From the NCBI RefSeq assembly GCF_000513135.1, contig NZ_BAUV01000036.1, forward strand, positions 1 through 45,659: a stretch of 45,659 bases of DNA, written 5' to 3'. The stretch comes from Halalkalibacter akibai JCM 9157 (lineage in GTDB: Bacteria; Bacillota; Bacilli; Bacillales; Bacillaceae_D). The translations under genes and the position numbers were made by a program. This document shows, in pieces, positions 1-7,565 of this stretch (its first letter is position 1; the number at the start of each line of letters is the position of its first letter). Under the pieces are notes generated by a model. It did not search any database and was not told the origin of the DNA. It worked only from the letters and a program-made list of their open reading frames with translations.

Positions 1-46
1 AATAGTTTAACTAGGAAAAGGTAATGTTGATTGGTGAGGTGATTAA

Positions 47-727
47 ATGTCAAATACGAAATTTTTTAAAGCTATATATATACCAGATACGCCTTTTCAA
101 GATGAAAAATTAAAACCAAAAAAGGCAAAAAAATATAACTTTAAGTTAGATGAAAGTGAACGTTTAGCTAACACTCTTTTTCGCTTTGTTTATAGCCTTA
201 ATGGAGAACAAATTCTTTGTTTCTATATAGTTGATGATTGGAAAGGTCCTTATCGTTATCTCTTTGTAGAGTACAATGAACTATACGATAAATTCACGGC
301 ACAATTTGGAGTAGAAGGTGTTCAGGGTGGTTATTGGGAATTTGGAATGGATACATATTTAGATGACTATTCTCCCGAAGTGGTTTTTGAAAAATTAAAT
401 AATGCCGTAAATAGTGGTTATGATGAAGATACACCATCGCCAATATGCCATATTTATGGGCAAGGTATGTGGCATGGAGATGCTTTTATAGTAGGTAATC
501 GTACGGCATTAGAGGAAATGCGTAGTGCTATTGATACAGCTTTAAAATATGGTGAAATTAGAACTACTCTTTTCCCTTCTGATGATGAAGGATATGACTT
601 ATTTATTTCGTGTGTAAATGATGGATTTAATTGGGATTTGGTGGACATGCCTTATCATGACCCAAATTACTTTGATATACCCAAAGTTCCTATTAAAGCT
701 TTTAAGAGGTATAAGCTTAGGGATTAG
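47..727 (+). CDS. Hypothetical acidic cytosolic protein, 226 aa
   Basis: I do not recognise this protein. It is soluble, has no signal peptide or membrane segment, and is rich in aromatic and acidic residues. Its middle region resembles small enzyme-like or immunity-type proteins: WKGPYRYLFVEYNELYDKF near residue 65, then GMWHGDAFIVGNRTALEEMR near residue 140. The start has a GTGAGGTG ribosome-binding site 6 bases upstream. It is the first of six to seven small genes in a row, each followed by a short hairpin or G-rich segment, which is the look of immunity-gene arrays downstream of polymorphic toxins; that role is inference only. It ends in a basic tail. Confidence 0.7.
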   Translation: MSNTKFFKAIYIPDTPFQDEKLKPKKAKKYNFKLDESERLANTLFRFVYSLNGEQILCFYIVDDWKGPYRYLFVEYNELYDKFTAQFGVEGVQGGYWEFGMDTYLDDYSPEVVFEKLNNAVNSGYDEDTPSPICHIYGQGMWHGDAFIVGNRTALEEMRSAIDTALKYGEIRTTLFPSDDEGYDLFISCVNDGFNWDLVDMPYHDPNYFDIPKVPIKAFKRYKLRD

Positions 728-740
728 TTATTCTTCTATT

Positions 741-805
741 TGAATTAACGAGTGCGAGTGTTCAATAAGAGCATTCGCTTTTAGCTAACGGGACAGAATA
801 CTTTA
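741..805 (+). repeat. Intergenic repeat module, copy 1 (hairpin plus AACGGG motif)
   Basis: An imperfect hairpin (GCGAGTG at 754-760 pairing with CATTCGC at 772-778) is followed by a short T run and CTAACGGGACAG. The same arrangement with near-identical sequence follows the gene ending at 1220. It probably acts as a transcription terminator for the preceding gene. Confidence 0.65.
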
Positions 806-857
806 ATAAGTAAGTGGTAAACTAAGAATTAGCATTAAAATAAGGAGTATGGGTTAA

Positions 858-980
858 ATGCCTGATGAATTATCACAACTTATTATTTCACCGTTATATA
901 TTTTTATGGTAATTGGAAGTATTTTATTTTTAACTGTTTTAAGAAGAGAAAATTATGAAATGCAAGCATTTTTCTTTTAA
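858..980 (+). CDS. Small single-pass membrane protein, 40 aa
   Basis: This short frame was read directly from the DNA. It encodes 40 residues: a polar start (MPDELSQL), one hydrophobic helix (about residues 9-27, rich in I, F and L), then a basic RR and an aromatic tail. An AAGGAG ribosome-binding site lies at about 842-847. The stop at 978-980 abuts the next open frame, so it may be translationally linked with the gene at 999. Function unknown. A truncated remnant of a longer gene is possible, but the ribosome-binding site and clean frame favour a real small protein. Confidence 0.5.
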   Translation: MPDELSQLIISPLYIFMVIGSILFLTVLRRENYEMQAFFF

Positions 981-998
981 ATGAATGGAGGCATTTCA

Positions 999-1220
999 AT
1001 GTGCAACCTGATTGGTTTTGGAATTGGTTTATTTTTTCTACTTATCGGTGGATTTTTCTTATATTTGAATACAAAAGATGACCCTAAATTTTTAAGGATA
1101 ATTTCCCTTTTTTCGTTTGAAGGTGGGGCAATTGTATTAGGTTTGTTAATAATTTTAATGACTATTCTTCCTATCTTGGGTATCGGAACTGGAACGTGTG
1201 AGAGTGATTTTTTCATTTAA
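999..1220 (+). CDS. Small two-pass membrane protein, 73 aa
   Basis: Two hydrophobic segments (about residues 5-23 and 43-66) flank a short charged loop with KDDPKF, giving a hairpin membrane topology. I chose the ATG at 999 over the one at 981 because GGAGG at 987-991 sits at the right distance from 999, while 981 abuts the previous stop without its own site. Function unknown. It lies in the run of small accessory genes and is followed immediately by the second copy of the hairpin module. Confidence 0.6.
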   Translation: MCNLIGFGIGLFFLLIGGFFLYLNTKDDPKFLRIISLFSFEGGAIVLGLLIILMTILPILGIGTGTCESDFFI

Positions 1221-1284
1221 CGGAGTGCGAGTGTTCAATATGTGCATTCGCTTCTTGCTGCTAACGGGGGCAGTTACTTAATAA
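1217..1284 (+). repeat. Intergenic repeat module, copy 2
   Basis: This is close to the copy at 741-805: GCGAGTG (1227-1233) pairs with CATTCGC (1245-1251), the loop begins TTCAATA in both copies, and it is followed by CTAACGGGGGCAG. It overlaps the stop codon of the preceding gene. Terminator-like function is inferred. Confidence 0.65.
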
Positions 1285-1318
1285 TCTCGGATTAGTTGTT
1301 AAATAAAGGATGAGTATT

Positions 1319-1504
1319 ATGATAAAAAAATCATTAAGGGTTTTAATTTTCTTCTTAATAACAATGGTTATTTATGCTTATTTTTATAAACCTGAGCCAG
1401 AGAACTATGGTAAAGATGGATGGATAATGTTCTTAATAATTGGAGTTGTATTAGTATGGTTAGGAATAGAGTGGTTTAGAAAACGAAATAGAAATAACGA
1501 ATAA
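1319..1504 (+). CDS. Small two-pass membrane protein, 61 aa
   Basis: Hydrophobic segments at about residues 6-22 and 34-51 are separated by a polar loop containing PEPENYGKDG, and a strongly basic tail (FRKRNRNN) suggests a cytoplasmic C-terminus. An AAAGGA site at 1305-1310 lies eight bases before the ATG at 1319; the in-frame ATG at 1310 overlaps that site and is less likely. No family recognised. It is followed by another hairpin (CGTATC/GATACG, about 1522-1545) next to a TACGGGGGCG motif. Confidence 0.55.
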   Translation: MIKKSLRVLIFFLITMVIYAYFYKPEPENYGKDGWIMFLIIGVVLVWLGIEWFRKRNRNNE

Positions 1505-1597
1505 TTATTAAACTACGGGGGCGTATCTGGAATAAACGGATACGTTCTTTACTAACTTAACAAGAAAGTTGATTAAAGAATAAAGGGGGAAAGTGAA

Positions 1598-2020
1598 ATG
1601 AGTATAGTTAATTATCTTGGTTGTAATTTCTCTTTACCTTATAGTAAAGAAAATAGTGATGAAAAAGTTTTAGTTGGTGAAAATTTTTCGGATTACGAAA
1701 TGAGAAATTTAGTAAAGAAACACTTAACAACTAAGAATATATACGAGGTTTTTACTAATGAAGGTGTGGGTATCTCCTTTGATGCGGACAATCAAGACCC
1801 TTACACAAGAAGAAGTAATAAAGAAGCACAAGAGAGTTTCCTTGCGTTATGTGATATTTTAAATGGATACCTTGAACAAGGGGATTATTGCGAGTTATAT
1901 ACTTGTTGGGTTGGAGAAGAGGAGGAAGAAAAAGAATTTGAACAAACTATAAACATAAATAACTTTGACATTAACCACATCAATATATTTGAAAAAACAC
2001 TATTAGTAATTAAGAAATAA
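1598..2020 (+). CDS. Hypothetical acidic protein, 140 aa (immunity-like)
   Basis: A soluble protein with no membrane segment. A strongly acidic stretch near residue 107 (GEEEEEKEFE) separates an N-terminal alpha/beta-looking part from a short C-terminal strand region. The central segment has FALCDILNGYLEQGD-like spacing reminiscent of small SMI1/immunity-type proteins, but I cannot assign a family. A GGGGGAAAG-type ribosome-binding site precedes the start. It is one of several unrelated small genes separated by ACGGGGGC motifs; the next motif is at about 2030. Confidence 0.65.
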   Translation: MSIVNYLGCNFSLPYSKENSDEKVLVGENFSDYEMRNLVKKHLTTKNIYEVFTNEGVGISFDADNQDPYTRRSNKEAQESFLALCDILNGYLEQGDYCELYTCWVGEEEEEKEFEQTININNFDINHINIFEKTLLVIKK

Positions 2021-2090
2021 TTGTTGATTAACGGGGGCTTTAGTTGAAAATTTTAAATCTTTAAAAAACAAAAAAACGAGGAATTAAAAA

Positions 2091-2402
2091 ATGAAAATAA
2101 TGAATGTCATATGGGTTACTACAATCCTAATACTCATATTATCAGGCTGTTCTGAAGGACCTCCAATATACCATACTGAAAGTCAAGTAGTAGACGCAAC
2201 CGTGATTGCAAAAGAACATGGAGAAGTATCAGAATGGGAAGTGACACTTCAATACAAACATATCGTTATTGTATATGGATATGACCATTCAGATTATTAT
2301 GATCACGTAAAAGTAGGGGATAAAGTACCTGTTATATATACCAAAGGCTATACAAAAGAAAACAAATTAGAAACGGAAAGTATTGATCCAGTCAATCTTT
2401 AA
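2091..2402 (+). CDS. Small secreted lipoprotein, 103 aa
   Basis: The N-terminus is a lipoprotein signal: a hydrophobic stretch ending in the lipobox LSGC, so Cys20 would be lipidated after cleavage by signal peptidase II. The mature part (about 84 residues) appears to be a small beta-rich domain with an aromatic run near residue 65 (YGYDHSDYYDH). A purine-rich GAGGAATTA segment precedes the start. No family recognised. It belongs to the accessory island and is followed by a T-rich segment with ATTCGCC, which loosely echoes the upstream hairpin modules. Confidence 0.65.
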   Translation: MKIMNVIWVTTILILILSGCSEGPPIYHTESQVVDATVIAKEHGEVSEWEVTLQYKHIVIVYGYDHSDYYDHVKVGDKVPVIYTKGYTKENKLETESIDPVNL

Positions 2403-2558
2403 AAAATGATAAAGATATTGTTCCATTCGGGGATGATTGCTGAACAAAGTATTCGCCTTTTTTTGAAGTGAAGAAGCAGAATAGCTAATTAAGGTCTGAG
2501 GTATTATAAGTTAATATATTCAATTCTGTAACTATCCAGCCAAATAGGTGATTATATA

Positions 2559-2984
2559 ATGTTTGACTTTATGTTTGCTCTTGTTGGCTCAACTATGTTG
2601 TTAATCGTATCCATTTATTATTTAAGAGAGTTTCTAAAAGAAGGAAAGTCATTTAAAGGGAAACTCACTTTAATCTTCATTATATTCTTTTCAAGCATTC
2701 TATTCATTTATTCTATTGTAGATGTAACTAAAATAATGCTTAATCAAACTGAGGTTAAGGAAGGAAAATGTGAGATAAAAAAGAATATTGGGTACAGGGG
2801 AACTCAGTATATTTCAGTTTACTTTTATGAAGGGAATAGTTACTTTACATTCCCCATAAAGAAATATCCTCTAATTGACGAAGGAGATTTTTATTGTACA
2901 TTGGAACATTATCGTGACACGGATATAGAAATATCTTTAAAAGTATTCAATCCTAATAGCGAACAAGAATTGAAAATAAAATAA
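2559..2984 (+). CDS. Hypothetical two-pass membrane protein, 141 aa
   Basis: Two transmembrane helices (about residues 4-22 and 37-58) are followed by a roughly 80-residue extracytoplasmic-looking domain with several beta strands (for example QYISVYFYEGNSYFTFPI). A weak GGTGATTATATA region precedes the ATG. No family recognised. It is the last of the island genes before the IS110 element; the segment after its stop contains AAAGGGTGC, similar to the G-rich motif after the other genes. Confidence 0.6.
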   Translation: MFDFMFALVGSTMLLIVSIYYLREFLKEGKSFKGKLTLIFIIFFSSILFIYSIVDVTKIMLNQTEVKEGKCEIKKNIGYRGTQYISVYFYEGNSYFTFPIKKYPLIDEGDFYCTLEHYRDTDIEISLKVFNPNSEQELKIK

Positions 2985-3084
2985 CTTGTTTGTTCAGCTA
3001 AAGGGTGCTTTCGTATTATAAGGTTATCCAGATTTTACTGGTTGACCTTATTTTTATAGGACCTATTATATCAGTAGCCAGGGT

Positions 3085-3248
3085 AGGACGAACGGGTGCG
3101 TGGGACATTGATCCCGTCAACTAAACTGTCCACCCCCTAAACATGTTTGAGGCTGGTTGGGACAATGATCTCGAATAACAAGCGAAGCTATGATACTAGG
3201 AGATGGTTTTTAGGGGTACTGGTAATTAACAGGAGAGGAAGAGATAGA
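3085..3248 (+). ncRNA. Candidate IS110 bridge RNA region
   Basis: IS110 elements of the IS621 type encode a bridge RNA in the left-end non-coding DNA ahead of the transposase. Here GGGTG (3094-3098) can pair with CACCC (3131-3135) around an inner GGGA/TCCC hairpin (3102-3115). A near-copy of the inner loop, GGGACAATGATC at 3159-3170, follows the first, GGGACATTGATC at 3102-3113. Two similar loop modules in tandem fit the target-binding and donor-binding loops of bridge RNAs. RNA ends and loop assignments are inferred. Confidence 0.45.
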
Positions 3249-4451
3249 ATGAATCCAGTAATCGGTCTGGATGTTTCAAAAGGAGAAAGTGAAGTACAAG
3301 CTTTTTTAGATAAGAGAAAACCTTATAAAAAAAGCTTTAGTGTATTGCACAATACTAAAGGTTTAGAGACTTTACTTGGTTTTTTGATAGAAGTGGAGGG
3401 TGAAACTAGAGTTAAACCAACAGTGATATTTGAATCCACAGGTCATTATCACACATCAATCGTACAGTTCTTAGAGGAGAATGATTACCTCTACATTATG
3501 GTCAATCCGTTACTATCCTATCAAGCCAAAAAATCAAGTTTGCGGAAGGTAAAGACCGATGCGATAGATGCTTATAACTTATGTGAGCTTTTTTATAAAG
3601 AAGAATTGGAGCCATATAAACAAAGAGGTATTCAACTTCTGAACCTACGAAATCTCTCAAGGCAGCACGAAACAGTGACAGGTATTTATGTACAAACAAA
3701 ATTACAATTTCATGCCATCTTAGATCAAGTGTTTCCTGAGTATAGAGGGGTTTTCGGAGATTTATATTCAAAAGTTTCACTAAATACGTTATTGGAGTTT
3801 AGTACATCAGAAGCTGTTTTGAAGGCTGGGGAAAATCCACTATCAGATAAAATTGCAAGCGAATGTGTAACTAGATCAGAGCGATGGGCAAAGGATAGAG
3901 CGAAAAAGTTGGTCGAAGCAGCTCAGCGTAATCCATTTAAGAGCACATTGTATCAGAGTCATTTAGTTAGTCTTCATATGTATATTGAGATGCTTCTTCA
4001 ATACCAAGAGCATCTTTCAAAGTTAGATGAACAAATAGATGCCCTGGCTGAAGAAATAGAAGAATATAAGATTATCCAGTCGATCCCTGGAATAGGAGGA
4101 AAAATCGCGGCAACGATTATTTCCGAAATCGGTGAGATCGAACGGTTTAACCACCCTAAGAAACTAGTTGCTTTCTCAGGTATTGATCCGAGTGTTCATT
4201 CGTCAGGTAAGTTCACTGCAACGATTAATCGGATAAGCAAGAGAGGATCAAGTCGATTGCGTCACGCCTTGTATATGGCTGCCCTTTGCGGAATTAGAAG
4301 TTCTCGTAATAAGAAGTTAAAAGAGTTTTATGATCGTAAACGAGAAGAAGGAAAACCCTTCAAAGTAGCGATAATTGCTTGTGCAAACAAGCTTGTTCAC
4401 TGGATTTTTACCCTTTTGAAACGCAAAGAGACTTTCTTAGATTTGGCTTAA
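3249..4451 (+). CDS. IS110-family transposase (recombinase), 400 aa
   Basis: The N-terminal half is a RuvC-like DEDD domain: first Asp in GLDVSKGE, Glu in VIFESTGHYH, and the Asp pair in VKTDAIDAYNL. A coiled-coil linker (about residues 240-280) leads to the C-terminal Transposase_20 domain, with the helix-hairpin-helix-like QSIPGIGGKIAATIISEIG and the nucleophile-bearing HSSGKFTATINRISKRGS segment. Length is normal for IS110 (about 400 aa). I start it at MNPVIGLD because the family begins there and AGAGGAAGAG precedes it. All catalytic residues look intact, so the copy may be active. Confidence 0.93.
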   Translation: MNPVIGLDVSKGESEVQAFLDKRKPYKKSFSVLHNTKGLETLLGFLIEVEGETRVKPTVIFESTGHYHTSIVQFLEENDYLYIMVNPLLSYQAKKSSLRKVKTDAIDAYNLCELFYKEELEPYKQRGIQLLNLRNLSRQHETVTGIYVQTKLQFHAILDQVFPEYRGVFGDLYSKVSLNTLLEFSTSEAVLKAGENPLSDKIASECVTRSERWAKDRAKKLVEAAQRNPFKSTLYQSHLVSLHMYIEMLLQYQEHLSKLDEQIDALAEEIEEYKIIQSIPGIGGKIAATIISEIGEIERFNHPKKLVAFSGIDPSVHSSGKFTATINRISKRGSSRLRHALYMAALCGIRSSRNKKLKEFYDRKREEGKPFKVAIIACANKLVHWIFTLLKRKETFLDLA

Positions 4452-4477
4452 ACGATATAATTAAGTAACCAATCCAG

Positions 4478-4504
4478 AACCTTCCAATGGAATTAAGGAA
4501 GGTT
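4478..4504 (+). terminator. Hairpin downstream of the IS110 transposase
   Basis: AACCTTCC (4478-4485) pairs perfectly with GGAAGGTT (4497-4504) around an 11-base loop. There is no strong T run. It may be part of the IS right end rather than a terminator. Confidence 0.4.
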
Positions 4505-4596
4505 ATTTGGCATGAGCATTTTTAGTATAGCATTTTATTCGAAGGATTTTTATTGAAAAATATTGACTTCTATTAGCTGGTTTAGTTGAAGAAGGA

Positions 4597-4625
4597 AACT
4601 TCCACACATTAGTGGGAGTTTTTTT
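4597..4625 (+). terminator. Rho-independent terminator
   Basis: AACTTCCAC (4597-4605) pairs with GTGGGAGTT (4612-4620), one G-T pair, followed by T7. It terminates rightward transcription ahead of the integrase. Confidence 0.75.
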
Positions 4626-4673
4626 GAAAGGTTTAGTTAAACCTTTCGTGCATAAAATATCTAAAATTGAAGG

Positions 4674-4701
4674 GACTTCTCTGACATTAGAAGTCTTTTT
4701 T
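4674..4701 (+). terminator. Second rho-independent terminator
   Basis: GACTTCT (4674-4680) pairs with AGAAGTC (4689-4695), followed by a run of T. It lies just upstream of the integrase promoter and would insulate it. Confidence 0.7.
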
Positions 4702-4713
4702 GTGCCTGAAAAA

Positions 4714-4722
4714 TGGTATAAT
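4714..4722 (+). promoter_or_regulatory. Extended -10 promoter of the integrase gene
   Basis: TGGTATAAT is a perfect TGn extended -10 hexamer about 47 bases before the GTG start. No good -35 is visible at 17 bases, which is tolerated for extended -10 promoters. Confidence 0.55.
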
Positions 4723-4768
4723 ATACATCGGAAACCTTTTGCAGACACGGGTTACAAGGAGATGTACT

Positions 4769-5893
4769 GTGAAAGGAAGCATAACAAAAAATAAAAAGAC
4801 TGGTAAGTGGGATATTGCAATTGATATAGGTAACGATCCTTCGACTGGAAAACGAAAACAAAAGCGAAAGAGGGGATTTAGTACAAAGAAGGAAGCTGAG
4901 ATAGCATTAACGAGACTAAATGGTGATCTTATAGAGGGGACTTATATTGATCCAAGTAAAAAAAAGCTAAACGAATTTATGGAAGAGTGGTTTGAAACAA
5001 GACGGATGCAAGTCTCTCGTAGAACACTAATTAATCAGCTATCGTTGTTTAACCATCATATAAAACCACACATCGGATTCTCTAGATTAAATGAGATAAA
5101 CCCTTCTGTTATACAAAAGCTAATAACCACTTTAGTTAAAAATGCTAACCTACAGCCGAGTTCAATTAGCAAAATTATTGCTATACTAAAGGTTGCATTA
5201 GAAAAAGCGGTGAAGCTTCAGTTAATTAAAGTTAATCCAGTAACTAATGTCGACTTACCAAGAGAAAATAAGACAGAAATGATTGTTTGGGATAAATCAC
5301 AAGTTGACACTTTTCTAAGTAATTCAAAAAAATTTAGGCATTATACTGCGTGTTTAATTGCCGTGTACACAGGAATGAGAAAGGGTGAAATATTGGGTTT
5401 AAGGTGGAAGGATTTAGACCTAGAAAAGAAGGTTATTTATATCCGTCAAACTTTAGAATCAGACGGTAAGGCATTTAAAGCTGGTGCTAAAAATACATCA
5501 AGTGTCAGAACGATTCACATTTCGAATCAGCTGATAAGTCAATTGAAGGTACACCGAAAAAAATTAACTGAGGAGAGATTAAAAAACGGAACACCATATA
5601 ACGATCTAGATTTAGTTATTTGTACAAAGTATGGTAATCCAATAGACCCTCCAACACTTTCTAGGAGATTTAAAGAACAAGCTAAGGTAATTGGCTTACC
5701 AGTGATACGGTTTCACGATCTTCGACATACACATGCCACTTTACTGATTGAGCAGAATGTTAATGTGAAAATAATATCTGAACGACTTGGACATTCTTCT
5801 ATTCAAATGACCTTAGATAGATATAGCCACGTCTTGCCTTCTATGCAACAAGACGTAGCTAAACAACTAGACAATCTTTTTAAATCGCTGTGA
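4769..5893 (+). CDS. Phage/ICE-type tyrosine recombinase (integrase), 374 aa
   Basis: A site-specific integrase with the domain order of temperate-phage enzymes: N-terminal arm-binding AP2-like domain (ITKNKKTGKWDIAIDIG, residues 4-50), SAM-like core-binding domain (about 60-150), and a C-terminal catalytic domain. The catalytic set is present: Arg in YTGMRKGEIL, HDLRH (H-x-x-R), His in LGHSSIQMT and the Tyr nucleophile in DRYSHV. I chose GTG at 4769 because AAGGAG (4756-4761) sits 7 bases upstream and the sequence begins at the family's normal position. No phage or conjugation genes or tRNA accompany it, so it is probably a remnant, or the edge of the accessory island to its left. Confidence 0.9.
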   Translation: MKGSITKNKKTGKWDIAIDIGNDPSTGKRKQKRKRGFSTKKEAEIALTRLNGDLIEGTYIDPSKKKLNEFMEEWFETRRMQVSRRTLINQLSLFNHHIKPHIGFSRLNEINPSVIQKLITTLVKNANLQPSSISKIIAILKVALEKAVKLQLIKVNPVTNVDLPRENKTEMIVWDKSQVDTFLSNSKKFRHYTACLIAVYTGMRKGEILGLRWKDLDLEKKVIYIRQTLESDGKAFKAGAKNTSSVRTIHISNQLISQLKVHRKKLTEERLKNGTPYNDLDLVICTKYGNPIDPPTLSRRFKEQAKVIGLPVIRFHDLRHTHATLLIEQNVNVKIISERLGHSSIQMTLDRYSHVLPSMQQDVAKQLDNLFKSL

Positions 5894-5963
5894 CTGATTT
5901 GTGACCGATTATAGATTTTGTATACAATTTATAGCTTAAAACCCTTATACACCAACGTTCATT

Positions 5964-7196
5964 TTAGATAGCCCAGTTCCCGTCACGGAAAATTGGCTCG
6001 CGCTTACCATCTGCATAAACACCGTCGATGTTCATGTCTGCAGATCCCATCATGAAATCTACATGTGTAAGGCTCGTGTTTAAACCAGCTTTTTCAAGTT
6101 CTTCCTTAGACATTTCTTTTCCGCCTTCGATGCAGAATGCGTAGGCAGAACCAAGAGCTAAGTGATTTGATGCATTTTCATCAAATAACGTGTTATAGAA
6201 AAGGATTTTTGTATCTGAAATCGGTGATTGATGAGGTACTAAAGCGACTTCACCGATAAAGCTAGATCCTTCATCTGTGTTTAATAAGCGTTTTAACGTT
6301 TCATAACCTTCTTCAGCTTTAAAATCAATAACTTTTCCATCTTTAAACGTTAGAGAGAAATTATTGATTAATGTTCCACCATAGTTTAATGGTTTCGTGC
6401 TTGAGACGACACCATTCACTCCTGTCTTCTTAGCAGAAGTAAACACTTCTTCCGTTGGCATGTTTGCTACGAAAGCAACTCCATCTTTGTTAACACTGCC
6501 ACCACTAACCCATAAATGAGTCTCTGGAAGTTCAATTATTAGATCGGTTCCTTCAGAAGTGTAATGCAGAGCATGGTAGTGTTTTTCGTTTAAAGAATTC
6601 ATTTTTTGATCAAGCGTAGCTAGATGTTCTTGCCAGGCAGCAACAGGGTTCTCTTCATTAATTCTTGAGGCTGCGAAAATGGCTTCCCATAGCTTTTCGA
6701 CGGCTTGATCAGTACTGTCATCAGGAAATACTTTTTTTGCCCATCCTTCAGAAGGAACACCAACGATAGACCAGCTAATTTTATCTGACATCACGTAAGA
6801 ACGGAATCCTTCCATTGCTTTACCACTTGCTTTATTAGCATTAGAAACACGTTCTGGGTCAGCGTCTTTTAAAAGATCTGGGTTTGAGCCTGTAATGCTA
6901 AGAAACGCAGCTCCGTTATCAGCCATTTCTTCATAGCCTTTTGCCACCCATTCAGGAAACTCATGAAAGGCCTCATCTGGTGCTAGTTCATATTTTGTTT
7001 TTGTTAATTCTTCATCATTCCATTCAACGTGAACGTTTTTTGCACCTGCTTCGTATGCTTTTTTTGCGACTACACGTACAAAATCGGCTGCTGAAATAGG
7101 AGTGCGCACAACAAGTGTTTGCCCTTTTTGAATGTTAATTCCGACTTTCACTGCTAATTCGGCATATTTTTCTACTTTTTCTTGAAAAGTTGACAT
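5964..7196 (-). CDS. M29-family metalloaminopeptidase, 410 aa
   Basis: A cytosolic aminopeptidase of the AmpS/thermophilic M29 family, which removes N-terminal residues from peptides using two metal ions. The C-terminal half carries the likely ligands: Glu in SSFIGEVALVPHQSPIS, His in ENASNHLALGSAY, and the His and Asp in LTHVDFMMGSADMNIDG. Length matches the family (about 410 aa). The start at 7196 (MSTFQEKVEKY) has GAGGAATG upstream and matches family N-termini; the longer frame to 7289 adds an unlikely hydrophobic leader. It is transcribed convergently with the integrase and divergently from the queuosine operon. Confidence 0.92.
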   Translation of the reverse strand: MSTFQEKVEKYAELAVKVGINIQKGQTLVVRTPISAADFVRVVAKKAYEAGAKNVHVEWNDEELTKTKYELAPDEAFHEFPEWVAKGYEEMADNGAAFLSITGSNPDLLKDADPERVSNANKASGKAMEGFRSYVMSDKISWSIVGVPSEGWAKKVFPDDSTDQAVEKLWEAIFAASRINEENPVAAWQEHLATLDQKMNSLNEKHYHALHYTSEGTDLIIELPETHLWVSGGSVNKDGVAFVANMPTEEVFTSAKKTGVNGVVSSTKPLNYGGTLINNFSLTFKDGKVIDFKAEEGYETLKRLLNTDEGSSFIGEVALVPHQSPISDTKILFYNTLFDENASNHLALGSAYAFCIEGGKEMSKEELEKAGLNTSLTHVDFMMGSADMNIDGVYADGKREPIFRDGNWAI

Positions 7197-7292
7197 TGTA
7201 TCATTCCTCGTTTCTGTATGTATAAGGTTGGTGCCTTTATATTTTAACAATAATAAGAGCAGGTGAAAAGGATAGCGAACTAGTTTCACTTA

Positions 7293-7301
7293 TGCTATGA
7301 T
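7293..7301 (+). promoter_or_regulatory. Extended -10 promoter for the queCDEF leader
   Basis: TGCTATGAT is a TGn extended -10 element about 20 bases before the riboswitch aptamer, the expected distance. No clear -35 is seen. Confidence 0.45.
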
Positions 7302-7320
7302 ACTATATGAAAATAAGGAA

Positions 7321-7355
7321 AGAGGTTCGCAAACTCCCTCTATAAAAAACTAAGG
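7321..7355 (+). promoter_or_regulatory. preQ1-I riboswitch aptamer
   Basis: AGAGGTTC pairs with the CCTCT segment to form P1, and the A-rich tail (TATAAAAAACTAAGG) can form the H-type pseudoknot, matching the preQ1 class I consensus. It precedes queC, the canonical location. Binding of preQ1 would favour the terminator at 7361-7389 and shut off precursor synthesis. Confidence 0.93.
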
Positions 7356-7360
7356 TAGTG

Positions 7361-7389
7361 ACTGTACGTATCAAAGTACAGTTTTCTTG
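7361..7389 (+). terminator. Riboswitch-controlled terminator
   Basis: ACTGTAC (7361-7367) pairs with GTACAGT (7376-7382), followed by TTTTCTT. It lies just 3' of the preQ1 aptamer, so this is a transcription-attenuation design. Confidence 0.85.
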
Positions 7390-7565
7390 TCGTTGATAAG
7401 ACAGTATTCATCACGTTGAGTCGATAGACTTAGTATTTCCTTTTCTGTGATTTTTAAGAAAAGAAATTTGAATACACCCATATGGAGTTATCGAATGCTC
7501 GTTCTTCCATTAAAAGAGGTATTGTTTCTAAAACAAGATCACCCTCAAAAAAGGAGAAATGAGAC

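Larger units (their letters stand above)
3060..4510 (+). mobile_element. IS110-family insertion sequence (limits approximate)
   Basis: An IS110-type transposase gene is preceded by about 180 bases of structured non-coding DNA and followed by a short 3' segment. IS110 elements lack clear terminal inverted repeats and target duplications, so exact ends cannot be set from one copy. The left end lies somewhere between the stop at 2984 and about 3090; the right end lies somewhere in 4452-4520. It separates the small-gene island from the integrase region. Confidence 0.7.
4452..4768 (+). other. Intergenic region between IS110 and integrase
   Basis: This 317-base region holds the IS110 right end, two terminator hairpins (4597-4625 and 4674-4701) and an extended -10 promoter for the integrase. 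Both hairpins are preceded by related TTTAGTT stretches. No convincing gene is visible. Confidence 0.6.
7197..7565 (+). other. Regulatory leader of the queCDEF operon
   Basis: This gap holds an extended -10 promoter, a preQ1-I riboswitch and its terminator. About 175 bases then separate the terminator from queC; I see no further conserved structure in them. Confidence 0.7.

Noticed and set aside
4769-5893. A complete prophage around the integrase
   Set aside because: No capsid, terminase, replication or repressor genes are present on either side in the window.
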